Assembly: GCF_900177625.1 (NCBI RefSeq)
Contig: NZ_FXAU01000004.1
Location: forward strand, 62,001 to 126,000
Direction of reading: 5' to 3'
Length of the DNA stretch: 64,000 bases
Source: Sphingobacterium psychroaquaticum
GTDB lineage: Bacteria > Bacteroidota > Bacteroidia > Sphingobacteriales > Sphingobacteriaceae
Below the pieces are notes generated by a model. The model saw only the letters and a list, made by a program, of their open reading frames with translations. It was not told the origin of the DNA and ran no database searches. Below are positions 1 through 9,208 of this stretch, in pieces. The position numbers and the translations under genes are program-made. The first letter of the stretch is position 1. Each line of letters starts with the position of its first letter.

Positions 1-639
1 ATCGATATGGACAAAATCGGAGCTATGGCACGCAAGAACCAACCGGGTATCATTGTCGTCGATCGAACTGTACCTGGCGAATGGGAAAACTATGTCACAC
101 CCGAACAAGCCATTCCAGAACATCCATTGGATATTCCTTGGGAGAGCTGTATTACTATGGGGAATTCTTTTTCGTATGTTCCCAATGATGCATACAAACC
201 AACCAAAACAATTGTTGAAACGTTAGTGAAAATCATCTCCAGAGGTGGTAATTACTTAATGAATATAGCACCAGGTCCTACCGGTGATTTCGATCAGGCG
301 GCTTATGATCGCTTAGCTGAATTGTCTTCGTGGATCAAAACAAATGAATCAGCAATTTACAAGACACGTACTATCGCTCCCTATCATGACGGAGACTATT
401 ACTATACGCGAAGCAAAGACAACAAGACCATTAATGTGTTCCATTTAAGCGAAGGTACACAATATGAGCAACCTAACGTATTTGAGTTTACCGTTCCCGA
501 AGGTTTCCAGGCCAAAGAGATAAAGGTTCTCGGTTACAAGGGAAAAGTTAAATGGAAGCAACAGCAGAACAAAGTGACGATTCAACCGATCCACGGAGCA
601 CTTCAATATGCAACTGTTATTCAGCTATCAACACGTTAA
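1..639 (+). CDS. Alpha-L-fucosidase, GH29 family (5' truncated by window edge)
   Basis: The reading frame is open from the first base, so only the C-terminal 213 residues or so are visible and the true start lies outside. The visible part carries the end of the GH29 barrel: a DRTVPGEWENY stretch, then ISRGGNYLMNIAPGPTG, which is typical of the last barrel strands of this family, followed by a small beta-sandwich C-terminal domain. GH29 enzymes release alpha-linked L-fucose from glycans and are usually periplasmic or lipid-anchored in Bacteroidota. A sialidase-like gene follows after 15 bp in the same direction, so the two are probably cotranscribed. A second, clearly different GH29 gene lies at 6637-8415. 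The family call is strong; linkage specificity cannot be read here because most of the active site is outside the window. Confidence 0.9.
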   Translation: MDMDKIGAMARKNQPGIIVVDRTVPGEWENYVTPEQAIPEHPLDIPWESCITMGNSFSYVPNDAYKPTKTIVETLVKIISRGGNYLMNIAPGPTGDFDQAAYDRLAELSSWIKTNESAIYKTRTIAPYHDGDYYYTRSKDNKTINVFHLSEGTQYEQPNVFEFTVPEGFQAKEIKVLGYKGKVKWKQQQNKVTIQPIHGALQYATVIQLSTR

Positions 640-654
640 AAAAGAGTGACACAT

Positions 655-1710
655 ATGATAAAGAAAATAGGTTATGGTTTAGCGCTATGTGTTAGTTCAT
701 TTTTAGTAAGCACGACAGCTTACGGGCAGCAACCCAAAATAGAGATCGTTAAGCAGGAGTTGCTCTTTACGGAAGGAGCACATTTCGCACAATGCCACGC
801 ATCTACCATCGAAGAAAACATAGAGGGTCAATTGGTGGCAGCTTGGTTCGCCGGAAGTCACGAAGGACATGCTGATGTGGCGATATGGGGTTCCGTTCGC
901 CAGGGAAACCGCTGGAGTGAACCAACAGTATGGGCAAATGGAAAGACAGCAGACAAAACCCATCCGTGTTGGAATCCCGTATTATTTAGGCCAAAAGGGG
1001 CGCATAAAATATACCTCTATTACAAGGTCGGCCCTAACCCTAGAACCTGGTGGGGCATGGTAAAAACATCGGATGATGGCGGATTGTCTTGGTCTGAAGC
1101 AAAGCGATTACCAGAAGGGATTCTCGGACCTATAAAAAACAAACCCCTCGAGATACAGGATGGAACCATCCTAGCCCCTTCCAGTGTCGAGTTGACGGAA
1201 GATCGATGGGTTGCGCATGTGGAAATCACGAATAAAGAACAACAAATCTGGACCGCCTTTCCCATAGATCAACAATCGGCATTCAACGTCATTCAACCGA
1301 GTTTGATTCAGCACCAAGATGGAAGGATACAAGCACTATGTCGCAGCAAAGAAGGCGCAGTCATCAGTTCTTGGTCTCATGACCAAGGGCGCACATGGTC
1401 TACCTTAGCCAAAACAAATCTTATCAATCCGAATTCGGCAACAGATGCAATTCGTGTAGACAATTACCTGCTTATGGTTTACAACCCAGATATACCTGGC
1501 AAGGACTGGTGGGAAGGACGAACAAAATTGCGCCTTGCTTATTCCTATGATGGGCTTCAATGGGAAGATTTACTTGTACTGGAAGATCAGGAAAAAGGAG
1601 AATTTAGTTACCCTACAATCATTCAAGATATAAAAGGCTTTATTCATGTCACCTATACCGATAATAGAAAAAACATAAAACACGTTGTGTTAGCAACCAA
1701 CAACGATTAA
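655..1710 (+). CDS. Sialidase-like BNR/Asp-box six-bladed propeller protein, secreted
   Basis: A 351-residue secreted protein. I prefer the ATG at 655 to a GTG at 646 because it gives a clean signal peptide (MIKKIGYGLALCVSS..., cleavage near AYGQ). Asp-box repeats are visible as SDDGGLSW and SHDQGRTW, and the WFAGSHEGHADVAIW and PCWNPVLF segments are characteristic of the BNR_2 sialidase-like group common in Bacteroidota glycan loci. I do not see the N-terminal R-I-P motif of classical GH33 sialidases, so sialic acid cleavage should not be assumed; relatives are often only named exo-alpha-sialidase by fold. It sits 15 bp behind a GH29 fucosidase and its stop codon is embedded in a strong bidirectional terminator, so it ends that operon. 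It probably trims another terminal sugar from the same glycan. Confidence 0.75.
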   Translation: MIKKIGYGLALCVSSFLVSTTAYGQQPKIEIVKQELLFTEGAHFAQCHASTIEENIEGQLVAAWFAGSHEGHADVAIWGSVRQGNRWSEPTVWANGKTADKTHPCWNPVLFRPKGAHKIYLYYKVGPNPRTWWGMVKTSDDGGLSWSEAKRLPEGILGPIKNKPLEIQDGTILAPSSVELTEDRWVAHVEITNKEQQIWTAFPIDQQSAFNVIQPSLIQHQDGRIQALCRSKEGAVISSWSHDQGRTWSTLAKTNLINPNSATDAIRVDNYLLMVYNPDIPGKDWWEGRTKLRLAYSYDGLQWEDLLVLEDQEKGEFSYPTIIQDIKGFIHVTYTDNRKNIKHVVLATNND

Positions 1711-1752
1711 AAAGTAAAGGGCGAATCATAGATTCGCCCTTTACTTTTTAAT
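1706..1752. terminator. Bidirectional terminator with perfect 22-bp stem
   Basis: The sequence is a perfect inverted repeat with a 3-nt loop (ATA at 1728-1730) and GC-rich core GGGCGAATC/GATTCGCCC flanked by A and T runs. It includes the TAA stop of the sialidase-like gene and serves both that gene and the convergent GH3 gene ending at 1763. Confidence 0.9.
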
Positions 1753-1762
1753 ATACGCTTCC

Positions 1763-4138
1763 TTAAAACAGATAATCCTTTTTAAGTTCCAGGATAGCAT
1801 TAAGCTTGACCGCATCCGATGAAGAACCAACCAATAATTTAAAGCGTCCTTTCTCCGTCTTCCATTGTCCATCCAGCCCCCACACCTTTAAATCCTCTTT
1901 TCCTAAATTAAATGAAAAGGTTTGCTCTTCTCCTTTCTTTATAAACTTTCGTTCAAAAGCTTTCAATTGCATCACCGGTGTCACTACTGAACTGACCTCA
2001 TCCACCACATACAACTGCGCGACTTCGTCCCCATCCCGAGCACCTATATTCTTAACCTGAAAACTAACCGCACAGCTAAAATCATTATCGCCTTCCTTCA
2101 AATCCACCAAAATATTGCTGTACGCAAAATCAGTGTAGCTAAGCCCATATCCAAAAGCGTACAGCGGTTTAGCATCCATCTCAATATAGGTATGATGCTT
2201 GGGTTTATCATGATTGTAATGTACGGGAAGCTGCCCAATATGGCGCGGCACAGAGATTGGCATACGCCCAGCAGGGTTATAATCACCAAACAAGACATCC
2301 GCTATAGCAAGACCACCCTCCTGCCCCGGATACCAAGCGTCCAAAATTGCAGGAATATGTGCGTCGGCCCAGTTCAAGTTCAGCGGTCTTCCTTTAATGG
2401 TGACTAACACAATCGGTTTACCCGTCGCATGAAGCGCTTGCAACAGCTTCAATTGGTCGCCCATCAAGTCCAGTGACACCCTGTCGAACCCTTCGCCACT
2501 TTCCATATCGCTCAGTACCTTTGCCCCTGTATCCACATTTGCCGCCCCAGTTGCCTGATAAGAGGTTTTAAAATCACGTGCGCTAGACCCACCCATCACA
2601 ACAATAACAACTTCAGCTCGTTTTGCAGCCTCAACAGCGGCAGCGATATCGCTTTGGGTCGTATCTCGTATAGCACATCCTTTCACATACTCCACCTGCG
2701 TTCCTTTCGACACCAATGCACGTACACCATCCAAAACAGTTTTCACCTTTCCAGTTGCTTGAGGTGCCGTATAATCGCCTAGCTGATTGTACATATTATC
2801 CGCATTCGGACCAATAACAGCCACGCGTTTTATATGTTTAGACAACGGCAAGAGGCCGCCTTCATTTTTTAATAACACGGTCCCTTCACGAGCCACCTGT
2901 CTCGCGAGCTCTTGGTGTGCTGTTGTAGCGACTTTCTTATCCACGAGGTTTTCATCGACAAAGGGTTTGTCGAATAAACCAAGGGCAAATTTTTGGTATA
3001 AAACGCGTGCTACTGCTTGATCTAAAACAGATCTATCAACTAAACCTTGCTGCACAGCATCCAACAAATTCTGACCATAACCAGAGCCACTCAAATCTAC
3101 ATCCAAGCCAGCTGTTATACTCTGTGCTGCCCCTTCAACGCCATTTATTGCCGTAGAGTGCCCCCCGGACAATCCAGAGATACTCAACAAATCCGAAACT
3201 ACAAATCCTTGGAATCCCCACTGCTTACGTAACACGTCATTCAATAGCCATGCATTCGAAGAACAAGGAACACCGTCAATGGAGTTGTATGCTGTCATCA
3301 CCGATCCTGCTCCCGCTTTTACCGCCTTCTGAAAAGGTGGTAAAAAGTGATGCCGCAACGCTCGTTCGCCCACCGAAATGCTTCCGCCATTGTGGCCTCC
3401 ATCTGGGGCACCATAGGCCACAAAATGTTTTAAGGTTGCAATAATACGATCCGGCTCACCGATCCGCTCTCCTTGAAAACCACGCACCATCGCCTGTCCC
3501 ATTTGGCCTATTAAATATGGATCTTCGCCGTACGACTCTTCCGTCCGAGACCAGCGAGCATCCCGTGCCAAATCCAAGACAGGACCATAACCATTTTTAC
3601 CACCAACGGCCGATGTTTCACGTGCTATCGCCGTGGCCATATCACCAATCAAACGTGGGTTCCAGGTACTGGCTTGTCCAATGGCTGTAGGAAATACTGT
3701 GGCACCAATCGCCATATGCCCGTGAGGAGCTTCTTCCGACAAAAGCAACGGGATTCCCAAACGCGTACTATCCAACATAAACCGTTGTATAGCATTGGTC
3801 GCTTTAGCCGCTTCACGTGGAGATAAACCATTATCTAACGTTTTTTGCGTCCACGGATCTGCTCTTAAAGTAGCCCATAATAAACCAATATGTTGCTTTT
3901 TTACTGCATCTTTTAACTTTTGACTTACCCGTATTCCACGCGTGTCCTTCTCATACATCTCCCAGCCCAATAATTTGGATAACTGACCGACCTTTTCCTC
4001 TACCGTCATACGCGATAAAAGATCAACAACACGATCCTCAATAGGCAGTTTCGCATTCTTATAAGGCAACACCTGTGCTTGGAGACCTAGCGTCGTCCCG
4101 TATAGCATCCCGGCTAGTATTACATATTTTATCTTCAT
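1763..4138 (-). CDS. Glycoside hydrolase family 3 beta-glycosidase (BglX-like)
   Basis: A 791-residue exported GH3 enzyme with a signal peptide ending near GLQAQ (residue 22). The N-terminal barrel shows KHF (K237-H238) and the nucleophile Asp at about residue 316 in GFVVSD; a GH3 C-terminal alpha/beta sandwich and a fibronectin-III-like tail ending near GRFKLLVGSSSD follow. Length and domain order match periplasmic beta-glucosidase/beta-xylosidase types. Substrate cannot be fixed from sequence: members cleave beta-linked glucose, xylose and other sugars, and GlcNAc-specific GH3 enzymes usually have a different KH(F/I)PG motif context. It lies 24 bp downstream of the GH92 gene in the same direction, so the pair forms an operon. 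In this context it probably removes terminal beta-linked sugars after fucosidase and mannosidase action. Confidence 0.9.
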   Translation of the reverse strand: MKIKYVILAGMLYGTTLGLQAQVLPYKNAKLPIEDRVVDLLSRMTVEEKVGQLSKLLGWEMYEKDTRGIRVSQKLKDAVKKQHIGLLWATLRADPWTQKTLDNGLSPREAAKATNAIQRFMLDSTRLGIPLLLSEEAPHGHMAIGATVFPTAIGQASTWNPRLIGDMATAIARETSAVGGKNGYGPVLDLARDARWSRTEESYGEDPYLIGQMGQAMVRGFQGERIGEPDRIIATLKHFVAYGAPDGGHNGGSISVGERALRHHFLPPFQKAVKAGAGSVMTAYNSIDGVPCSSNAWLLNDVLRKQWGFQGFVVSDLLSISGLSGGHSTAINGVEGAAQSITAGLDVDLSGSGYGQNLLDAVQQGLVDRSVLDQAVARVLYQKFALGLFDKPFVDENLVDKKVATTAHQELARQVAREGTVLLKNEGGLLPLSKHIKRVAVIGPNADNMYNQLGDYTAPQATGKVKTVLDGVRALVSKGTQVEYVKGCAIRDTTQSDIAAAVEAAKRAEVVIVVMGGSSARDFKTSYQATGAANVDTGAKVLSDMESGEGFDRVSLDLMGDQLKLLQALHATGKPIVLVTIKGRPLNLNWADAHIPAILDAWYPGQEGGLAIADVLFGDYNPAGRMPISVPRHIGQLPVHYNHDKPKHHTYIEMDAKPLYAFGYGLSYTDFAYSNILVDLKEGDNDFSCAVSFQVKNIGARDGDEVAQLYVVDEVSSVVTPVMQLKAFERKFIKKGEEQTFSFNLGKEDLKVWGLDGQWKTEKGRFKLLVGSSSDAVKLNAILELKKDYLF

Positions 4139-4162
4139 CGTCTTTTATACCTATAAGTTAAA

Positions 4163-6433
4163 CTACTGCACAGATTGTGGTCTATTGGCCTTTTCTACAC
4201 CAAAAGTCGGAGATGGTTTGTCCCCCATCTCGAACTCCAATTTACCACCTTTACAGATATCTTCGTAACTAATATAAGATTTGTTGTATGGTTCACCGTT
4301 AAGCTTTACCGATTGTATATACTTGTTTGTAGCACTATTGTTATGAGCCAAAACCACAAGAGACTTTCCTTCACCCAGACGAATAGTTGCCTCTGTAAAA
4401 AGTGGACTACCAAAAACAAATGGACCCCCCGCGGGAGAAACCTGATAAAAGCCCAAAGAAGACAAGACATACCAAGCAGACATCTGCCCAACATCCTCAT
4501 TTCCAGACAAACCATCTACCTTATCCGTATACATCGTTCCCAAAACCTGTCTCACTCGGTCGGCAGCTTTCCACGGTTGACCTGCATAAGAATACATATA
4601 GATCACATGATGACTCGGTTCATTGCCATGCGCATATTGCCCAATCAGACCACTAATATCCGGAGAAGCATGTTCCCCAAGATCTCCCTCTACGACAAAC
4701 AAAGAGTCCAATTTTTGCACAAAAGCAGCTTCACTACCAAATAGATCGATAAAACCTTGCACGTTGTGTGGCACCAACCAGGTGTACTGCCAAGCATTGC
4801 CTTCCGTATAATCATTCGCTAAATGAGCCGAGTGAAAAGGATCAAATGGCCCTGGTCTAAACTTTCCATTAGCATCTATACCTCTTAAAAACTGTAGTTC
4901 TTTATCAAAATAATGCACAAAGGAATTACTACGTTTTATAAAATATTGATAATCTTCTTGTGCGCCACGTAATTTAGCGACCTGCGCCAAACACCAATCA
5001 GCAATCGCAAACTCTAACCCTTTCGCAACCGACTCTACCTTTTCCTTATCATACGGAACATAGCCGTATTGTTTGTACCAGTTTAAGCCCCGATCATCTT
5101 TCATAGCCGACACTTTCATGGCTTCATAGGCTAGGTCCTTATCAAATCCTTCTACACCTTTCAGGTAGGCATCAGCCACCACAATAATCCCAGGGTTTCC
5201 AACCATACAGTCCGTTTCGTTACCAACCAAATGCCATACCGGAAGCTTTCCTTGTTCTTGATAGATGCGAAGCATGCTATTAATCATATCCGGCAATCGG
5301 TCTTGATGGATCAAACTCATCAAAGGATGTGCAGCACGATACGTATCCCATAGTGAAAAAGTAGTATAATTATTTCCTTTAGCTAATTTATGAGGCTTAA
5401 AGTCTGACCCCATATACGCTCCATTGACATCATTGAAAAGCGAAGGTGCAATCATCGTATGATAAAGTGCCGTATAAAAAACTTTACGCGCAGTCGTATC
5501 ATCGGTCTTGATGGCAATCTTACTAAGTTCCGCATTCCAAGCCTCGTCGGCAGCAAGTTGTGTCGCTTCAAAATTCCAATCTGGTAGTTCACTATCCATA
5601 TTCAATTTTGCATTCTCGATACTGACAGGAGATAAGGCGACCTTAACAAGCACCTCCGACCGGCCCTTGTCTTCCTCGCCGAAACGTAACTCACCGTATG
5701 TCCTAGTTCCTGTAATACTATTCCCGGTCTTATTGACCGTGCTATCCGCAAGCTGATAACTTTTAATTGGTTTGGAGAAAGTAGCCGTAAAATAAATTTT
5801 TTGATTTTTGGCCCATCCCATAGAATAACGATACCCCGAAACCACGGTATCATTCTCGACTATAAGGTGCCCTTCTTTTTCGCCTTCCCAACCAATACCC
5901 GCGTCCAAGTTGATCAATACTTTAGGTTCTTGTTTCGCCGCATAATTGTACTTATGAAAACCTACACGCGCTGTACTGGTCAACGCGACATCCACATCGA
6001 AACGATCCAGATGAACCGCATAATAACCTGGCTTTACACGCTCTGTTTCCCTCCGAAACAAGGAATAAGCTCCTGTTTTTTCGTCGCCATGCACCCCTCG
6101 GTCATACCGGACGTCTCCCGTAAAAGGAAGAAATACCACATCCCCCAAGTCGCCAATCCCCGTACCGCTAAGGTGTTGATGTGCAAAGCCCATGATCGTA
6201 GAATCCGAAATATGGTAGCCAGAAACCCAATCCCAACCGGTAGAAATATTGGACGGACCAAGTTGCACGGCACCATACGGTACATTTGCACCCACAAAAA
6301 CGTGCCCATGCCCGCCAGTGCCAATATATGGATCGACATATTGCGTAAACGAGTCGGCGTTATTTGTCCCCTGCTGGAGTCCGCATGAGCTGGCCAAAAA
6401 CAAAAGTGAACCGCCTATAAAAAGTTTAGTCAT
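4163..6433 (-). CDS. GH92 alpha-mannosidase, lipoprotein
   Basis: A 756-residue GH92 protein. GH92 enzymes are calcium-dependent exo-alpha-mannosidases, mainly alpha-1,2, that trim high-mannose N-glycans. The N-terminus has a signal with lipobox LASSC (Cys17), so it is probably lipid-anchored. Family signatures are present: YVDPYIGTGGHGHVF near the start, GNETDCMVGNPG, EGNAWQYTW, HGNEPSHH and SGNEDVGQMSAWYV, the last carrying the acidic residues of the active site. Length is usual for the family. It is the first gene of a two-gene minus-strand operon with the GH3 gene. The 203-bp region upstream separates it from the divergent second GH29 gene and probably holds promoters for both. Confidence 0.94.
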   Translation of the reverse strand: MTKLFIGGSLLFLASSCGLQQGTNNADSFTQYVDPYIGTGGHGHVFVGANVPYGAVQLGPSNISTGWDWVSGYHISDSTIMGFAHQHLSGTGIGDLGDVVFLPFTGDVRYDRGVHGDEKTGAYSLFRRETERVKPGYYAVHLDRFDVDVALTSTARVGFHKYNYAAKQEPKVLINLDAGIGWEGEKEGHLIVENDTVVSGYRYSMGWAKNQKIYFTATFSKPIKSYQLADSTVNKTGNSITGTRTYGELRFGEEDKGRSEVLVKVALSPVSIENAKLNMDSELPDWNFEATQLAADEAWNAELSKIAIKTDDTTARKVFYTALYHTMIAPSLFNDVNGAYMGSDFKPHKLAKGNNYTTFSLWDTYRAAHPLMSLIHQDRLPDMINSMLRIYQEQGKLPVWHLVGNETDCMVGNPGIIVVADAYLKGVEGFDKDLAYEAMKVSAMKDDRGLNWYKQYGYVPYDKEKVESVAKGLEFAIADWCLAQVAKLRGAQEDYQYFIKRSNSFVHYFDKELQFLRGIDANGKFRPGPFDPFHSAHLANDYTEGNAWQYTWLVPHNVQGFIDLFGSEAAFVQKLDSLFVVEGDLGEHASPDISGLIGQYAHGNEPSHHVIYMYSYAGQPWKAADRVRQVLGTMYTDKVDGLSGNEDVGQMSAWYVLSSLGFYQVSPAGGPFVFGSPLFTEATIRLGEGKSLVVLAHNNSATNKYIQSVKLNGEPYNKSYISYEDICKGGKLEFEMGDKPSPTFGVEKANRPQSVQ

Positions 6434-6636
6434 AACTGAATTATAAAGTCTAGTATTCGGTATTTAGATCTCTAAAATAACGTTTTAGCTGATACTTAAA
6501 GACTATACATCTAATTTTTTACGTAAAAACACGAAGTTTATGCAATCGGTTACATAATAAGATAATTTTTAACAGAGAATAAATCAAAAGAGGTAAAATA
6601 TCACCGCTATTTCGTATTTTTATAAAAACCAATTTC

Positions 6637-8415
6637 ATGAACTGTTTCCAACCAAAATTCATTCTCATCTGTCTTATAAGTCTATTCTCATACACACTCG
6701 CTGCGCAAACACAAAGTCGTACGGGATGGTTTGAAGATGCACGTTTCGGCATGTTTATTCACTGGGGGTTATACAGCGGCGCAGAGGGATTATGGAAAGG
6801 TGAAAAACTACGTTACCTCAATAATTACGCCGAGTGGATCCGTTACCGGAACCGTATCTCTAAAGAGGAATACGGCACCTTAGCCAAGCGCTTTGACTGG
6901 GAGCAGATCAACCCAGAAGAATGGGTACTCTTAGCCAAGAAGTCCGGCATGAAGTATATAATCATGACGGCAAAGCACCATGATGGGGTGGCCATCTGGG
7001 ATACTAAAATAGGTGACTATTCCTTACCCAAATTATCAGGCACAAAACGTGATGTAATCAAAGAAATAGCAGATGCCTGCCGGAAACACAACATGAAACT
7101 GGGCTTTTATTATTCACATTGGATTGACTGGGCGCATCCCTATGCCTGGGACCACAATCAAGAGCTAACCGGTCATGTTACGGATGCGCAGTTCAACACC
7201 TATTGGCAAGAAAAAGCTTTACCACAGCTTCAGGAATTATTGACGCAATACGGTGATATTGCCATTATGTGGTTTGATATGTGGATTCCCTACCAACAGA
7301 CCATTTTCAAAAAGGAACAGCTGGAGCAAGCCGTATCACTAATCCGTCGTTTACAACCCCAGTGCCTGATAAACTCGCGGCTAGGTCTCCCCACAGATGC
7401 AGAATATGTAGACTTTGAAACACTAGGCGACAATCAATTCGGATCCAATTATGTACAGCATCCCTGGGAAACACCCGGCACTATCGCTCATTCTTGGGGA
7501 TACAATGGACAAGAACAAGAGTGGAAGTCAACGGGGCAACTCTTTACCTCCCTTGTAGGTAACGTCGCTTTAAATGGTGGATTTACACTAAACATAGGCC
7601 CACGTGCTAATGGAAAAGTACCCTACGAGAGTATTAGTCGTTTAAATGACCTGGGAACGTGGTTAACAAAATATGGTGAATCGATATATGGAACAACGGG
7701 GGTGCCACTCCGTCCAAATCAACACGATTGGGGAAAAATTACGGTGAACAAAGAAAGTAATGCCGTTTACCTGCATGTTTTCAACTGGCCGCTAGATCGG
7801 GTTTTACGTGTTTCCGGATTTACGGAAAAGCCGGAGAGCGTAGCACTGTTGACAGCCGACGGCGCTACCAAACTGAGGTATGAGCAAACCGGACCGATCA
7901 TGCACATTAACTTACCCATGAATGCGCCCGATCACTTCGATGCAGTCATACGTCTAACGTTCAAAAATATAGCGATAGATTCGGAAGTGGTCGCAGAGTC
8001 CACATTTGGTGGGTTTGCATTGAATGCCATGAATGCTAAAAATAATCAAACCCTCCACATCGTAAAATATGATGGCACACGACCATCCTTCGTAAAGTCC
8101 AACGAAGAAGCCGACATACAGTGGGGCATATTTTTCCCAAAAGCAGGTCTATACAACATCGATCTCTCCGCACACAACCCAAATGATAGCAGCAGCACAG
8201 TAGCCATCGAAATTGGAGATAAAACAGTGTCAGGTGAGATTCCTCCTAGTGGTAAAATCGTTGTCGAGCCTAATGAAAACAATTACACAGACGAGTTTGT
8301 GAACCATCAACTCGGCCAAGTCAACATCACACAACCGGGGCGTTATACGATACGACTAAAGGTAAAAGGCGAACCCATTATATGGATACATAACATTTGG
8401 TTATCAAATAAATAA
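6637..8415 (+). CDS. Alpha-L-fucosidase, GH29 family, with C-terminal carbohydrate-binding region
   Basis: A 592-residue secreted GH29 enzyme with signal peptide to about LAAQ (residue 24). The barrel begins GWFEDARFGMFIHWG; the conserved TAKHHDGV motif is at 111-118, and the probable nucleophile Asp is near residue 214 in IMWFD. NGGFTLNIGPRANG marks the barrel end. Residues beyond about 450 form an extra beta-rich region (VAIEIGDKTVSGEIPPSG) that resembles a carbohydrate-binding module. It differs from the truncated GH29 at 1-639, so the locus has two fucosidases, perhaps for different linkages. It is divergent from GH92 and stands 84 bp before the ECF sigma gene. Confidence 0.94.
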   Translation: MNCFQPKFILICLISLFSYTLAAQTQSRTGWFEDARFGMFIHWGLYSGAEGLWKGEKLRYLNNYAEWIRYRNRISKEEYGTLAKRFDWEQINPEEWVLLAKKSGMKYIIMTAKHHDGVAIWDTKIGDYSLPKLSGTKRDVIKEIADACRKHNMKLGFYYSHWIDWAHPYAWDHNQELTGHVTDAQFNTYWQEKALPQLQELLTQYGDIAIMWFDMWIPYQQTIFKKEQLEQAVSLIRRLQPQCLINSRLGLPTDAEYVDFETLGDNQFGSNYVQHPWETPGTIAHSWGYNGQEQEWKSTGQLFTSLVGNVALNGGFTLNIGPRANGKVPYESISRLNDLGTWLTKYGESIYGTTGVPLRPNQHDWGKITVNKESNAVYLHVFNWPLDRVLRVSGFTEKPESVALLTADGATKLRYEQTGPIMHINLPMNAPDHFDAVIRLTFKNIAIDSEVVAESTFGGFALNAMNAKNNQTLHIVKYDGTRPSFVKSNEEADIQWGIFFPKAGLYNIDLSAHNPNDSSSTVAIEIGDKTVSGEIPPSGKIVVEPNENNYTDEFVNHQLGQVNITQPGRYTIRLKVKGEPIIWIHNIWLSNK

Positions 8416-8499
8416 AAAACTAATAGTATAAAAATTAAACAAACAGTTGTGAAAATAATTAATTATTGCGTAAATTCACAACGAACTGATTAATATATT

Positions 8500-9096
8500 A
8501 TGCTAGCGGCATTTAAACCTGACGAACAAACAAACCTACAATCGTTACGAAATGGAGTGCAATCTGCCTTTGCCATTATCTATGGAATATATGCGCCAAA
8601 GCTAACCGTACATCTCTTACGTTTGTTAAAAGATCAAGCCCTCATAGAAGAAGTTTTGCAAGATACTTTTCTTGTACTTTGGGAGCATAGACTCCGTGTG
8701 GATCCGGGCAAGTCCGTCGGCCCCTATCTCTACAAAATAGCCACCAACAAATCCCTCGATATCTTTAAGAAAGCAAATCTTGAACGCAAGCTCAGAGAAA
8801 GACTATACCCCCGCATCGAGGAGAGTTACAGCCACATTGAAGACCTCATCCTCAAAAAGGAAAATGACGCAACCTTGCAGCGCCTCTTAGCGGGCATGTC
8901 AGAGCGACAAAGAGAAGTCTTCTTGCGATGTAAGTTAGAAGGCAAATCGTATGAGGAGACCGCAACCGAATTAAATATATCGGCACAAACCGTACACACC
9001 TATATCAAGCGTGCAAACCAACATATAAAAGAATACCTTGCAAACCACCCCGATTTGTCACTTTATATTTTATTACTTATCTATCAACAAACTTAA
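8500..9096 (+). CDS. ECF RNA polymerase sigma factor (Bacteroidota polysaccharide-locus type)
   Basis: A 198-residue ECF sigma factor with only regions 2 and 4. Region 2 includes the LIEEVLQDTFLVLWEHR segment that binds core and the -10 element; region 4 has SERQREVFLRCKLEGKSYEE and the helix-turn-helix ISAQTVHTYIKRA. In Bacteroidota such factors sit beside a FecR anti-sigma factor and a SusC with an STN signalling domain, all three of which are seen here in order. The signal passes from ligand-loaded SusC through FecR and releases this factor to transcribe the transporter operon. An inverted repeat (GTTGTGAA/TTCACAAC, about 8446-8482) lies directly upstream and could be a regulatory site. 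Confidence 0.93.
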   Translation: MLAAFKPDEQTNLQSLRNGVQSAFAIIYGIYAPKLTVHLLRLLKDQALIEEVLQDTFLVLWEHRLRVDPGKSVGPYLYKIATNKSLDIFKKANLERKLRERLYPRIEESYSHIEDLILKKENDATLQRLLAGMSERQREVFLRCKLEGKSYEETATELNISAQTVHTYIKRANQHIKEYLANHPDLSLYILLLIYQQT

Positions 9097-9208
9097 TAAC
9101 TGTCCATTTACCGCGACGACTTACCTCAAAAATAGGTCTGCAAAAAAAAATAAAAATCGTGTACCCCATTTTTAGTTGTAGACCGTATTAGTAATAAACA
9201 GTTGTACA

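Noticed and set aside
4175-6388. Several plus-strand ORFs of up to 195 residues
   Set aside because: All are antisense shadows of the well-supported GH92 gene.
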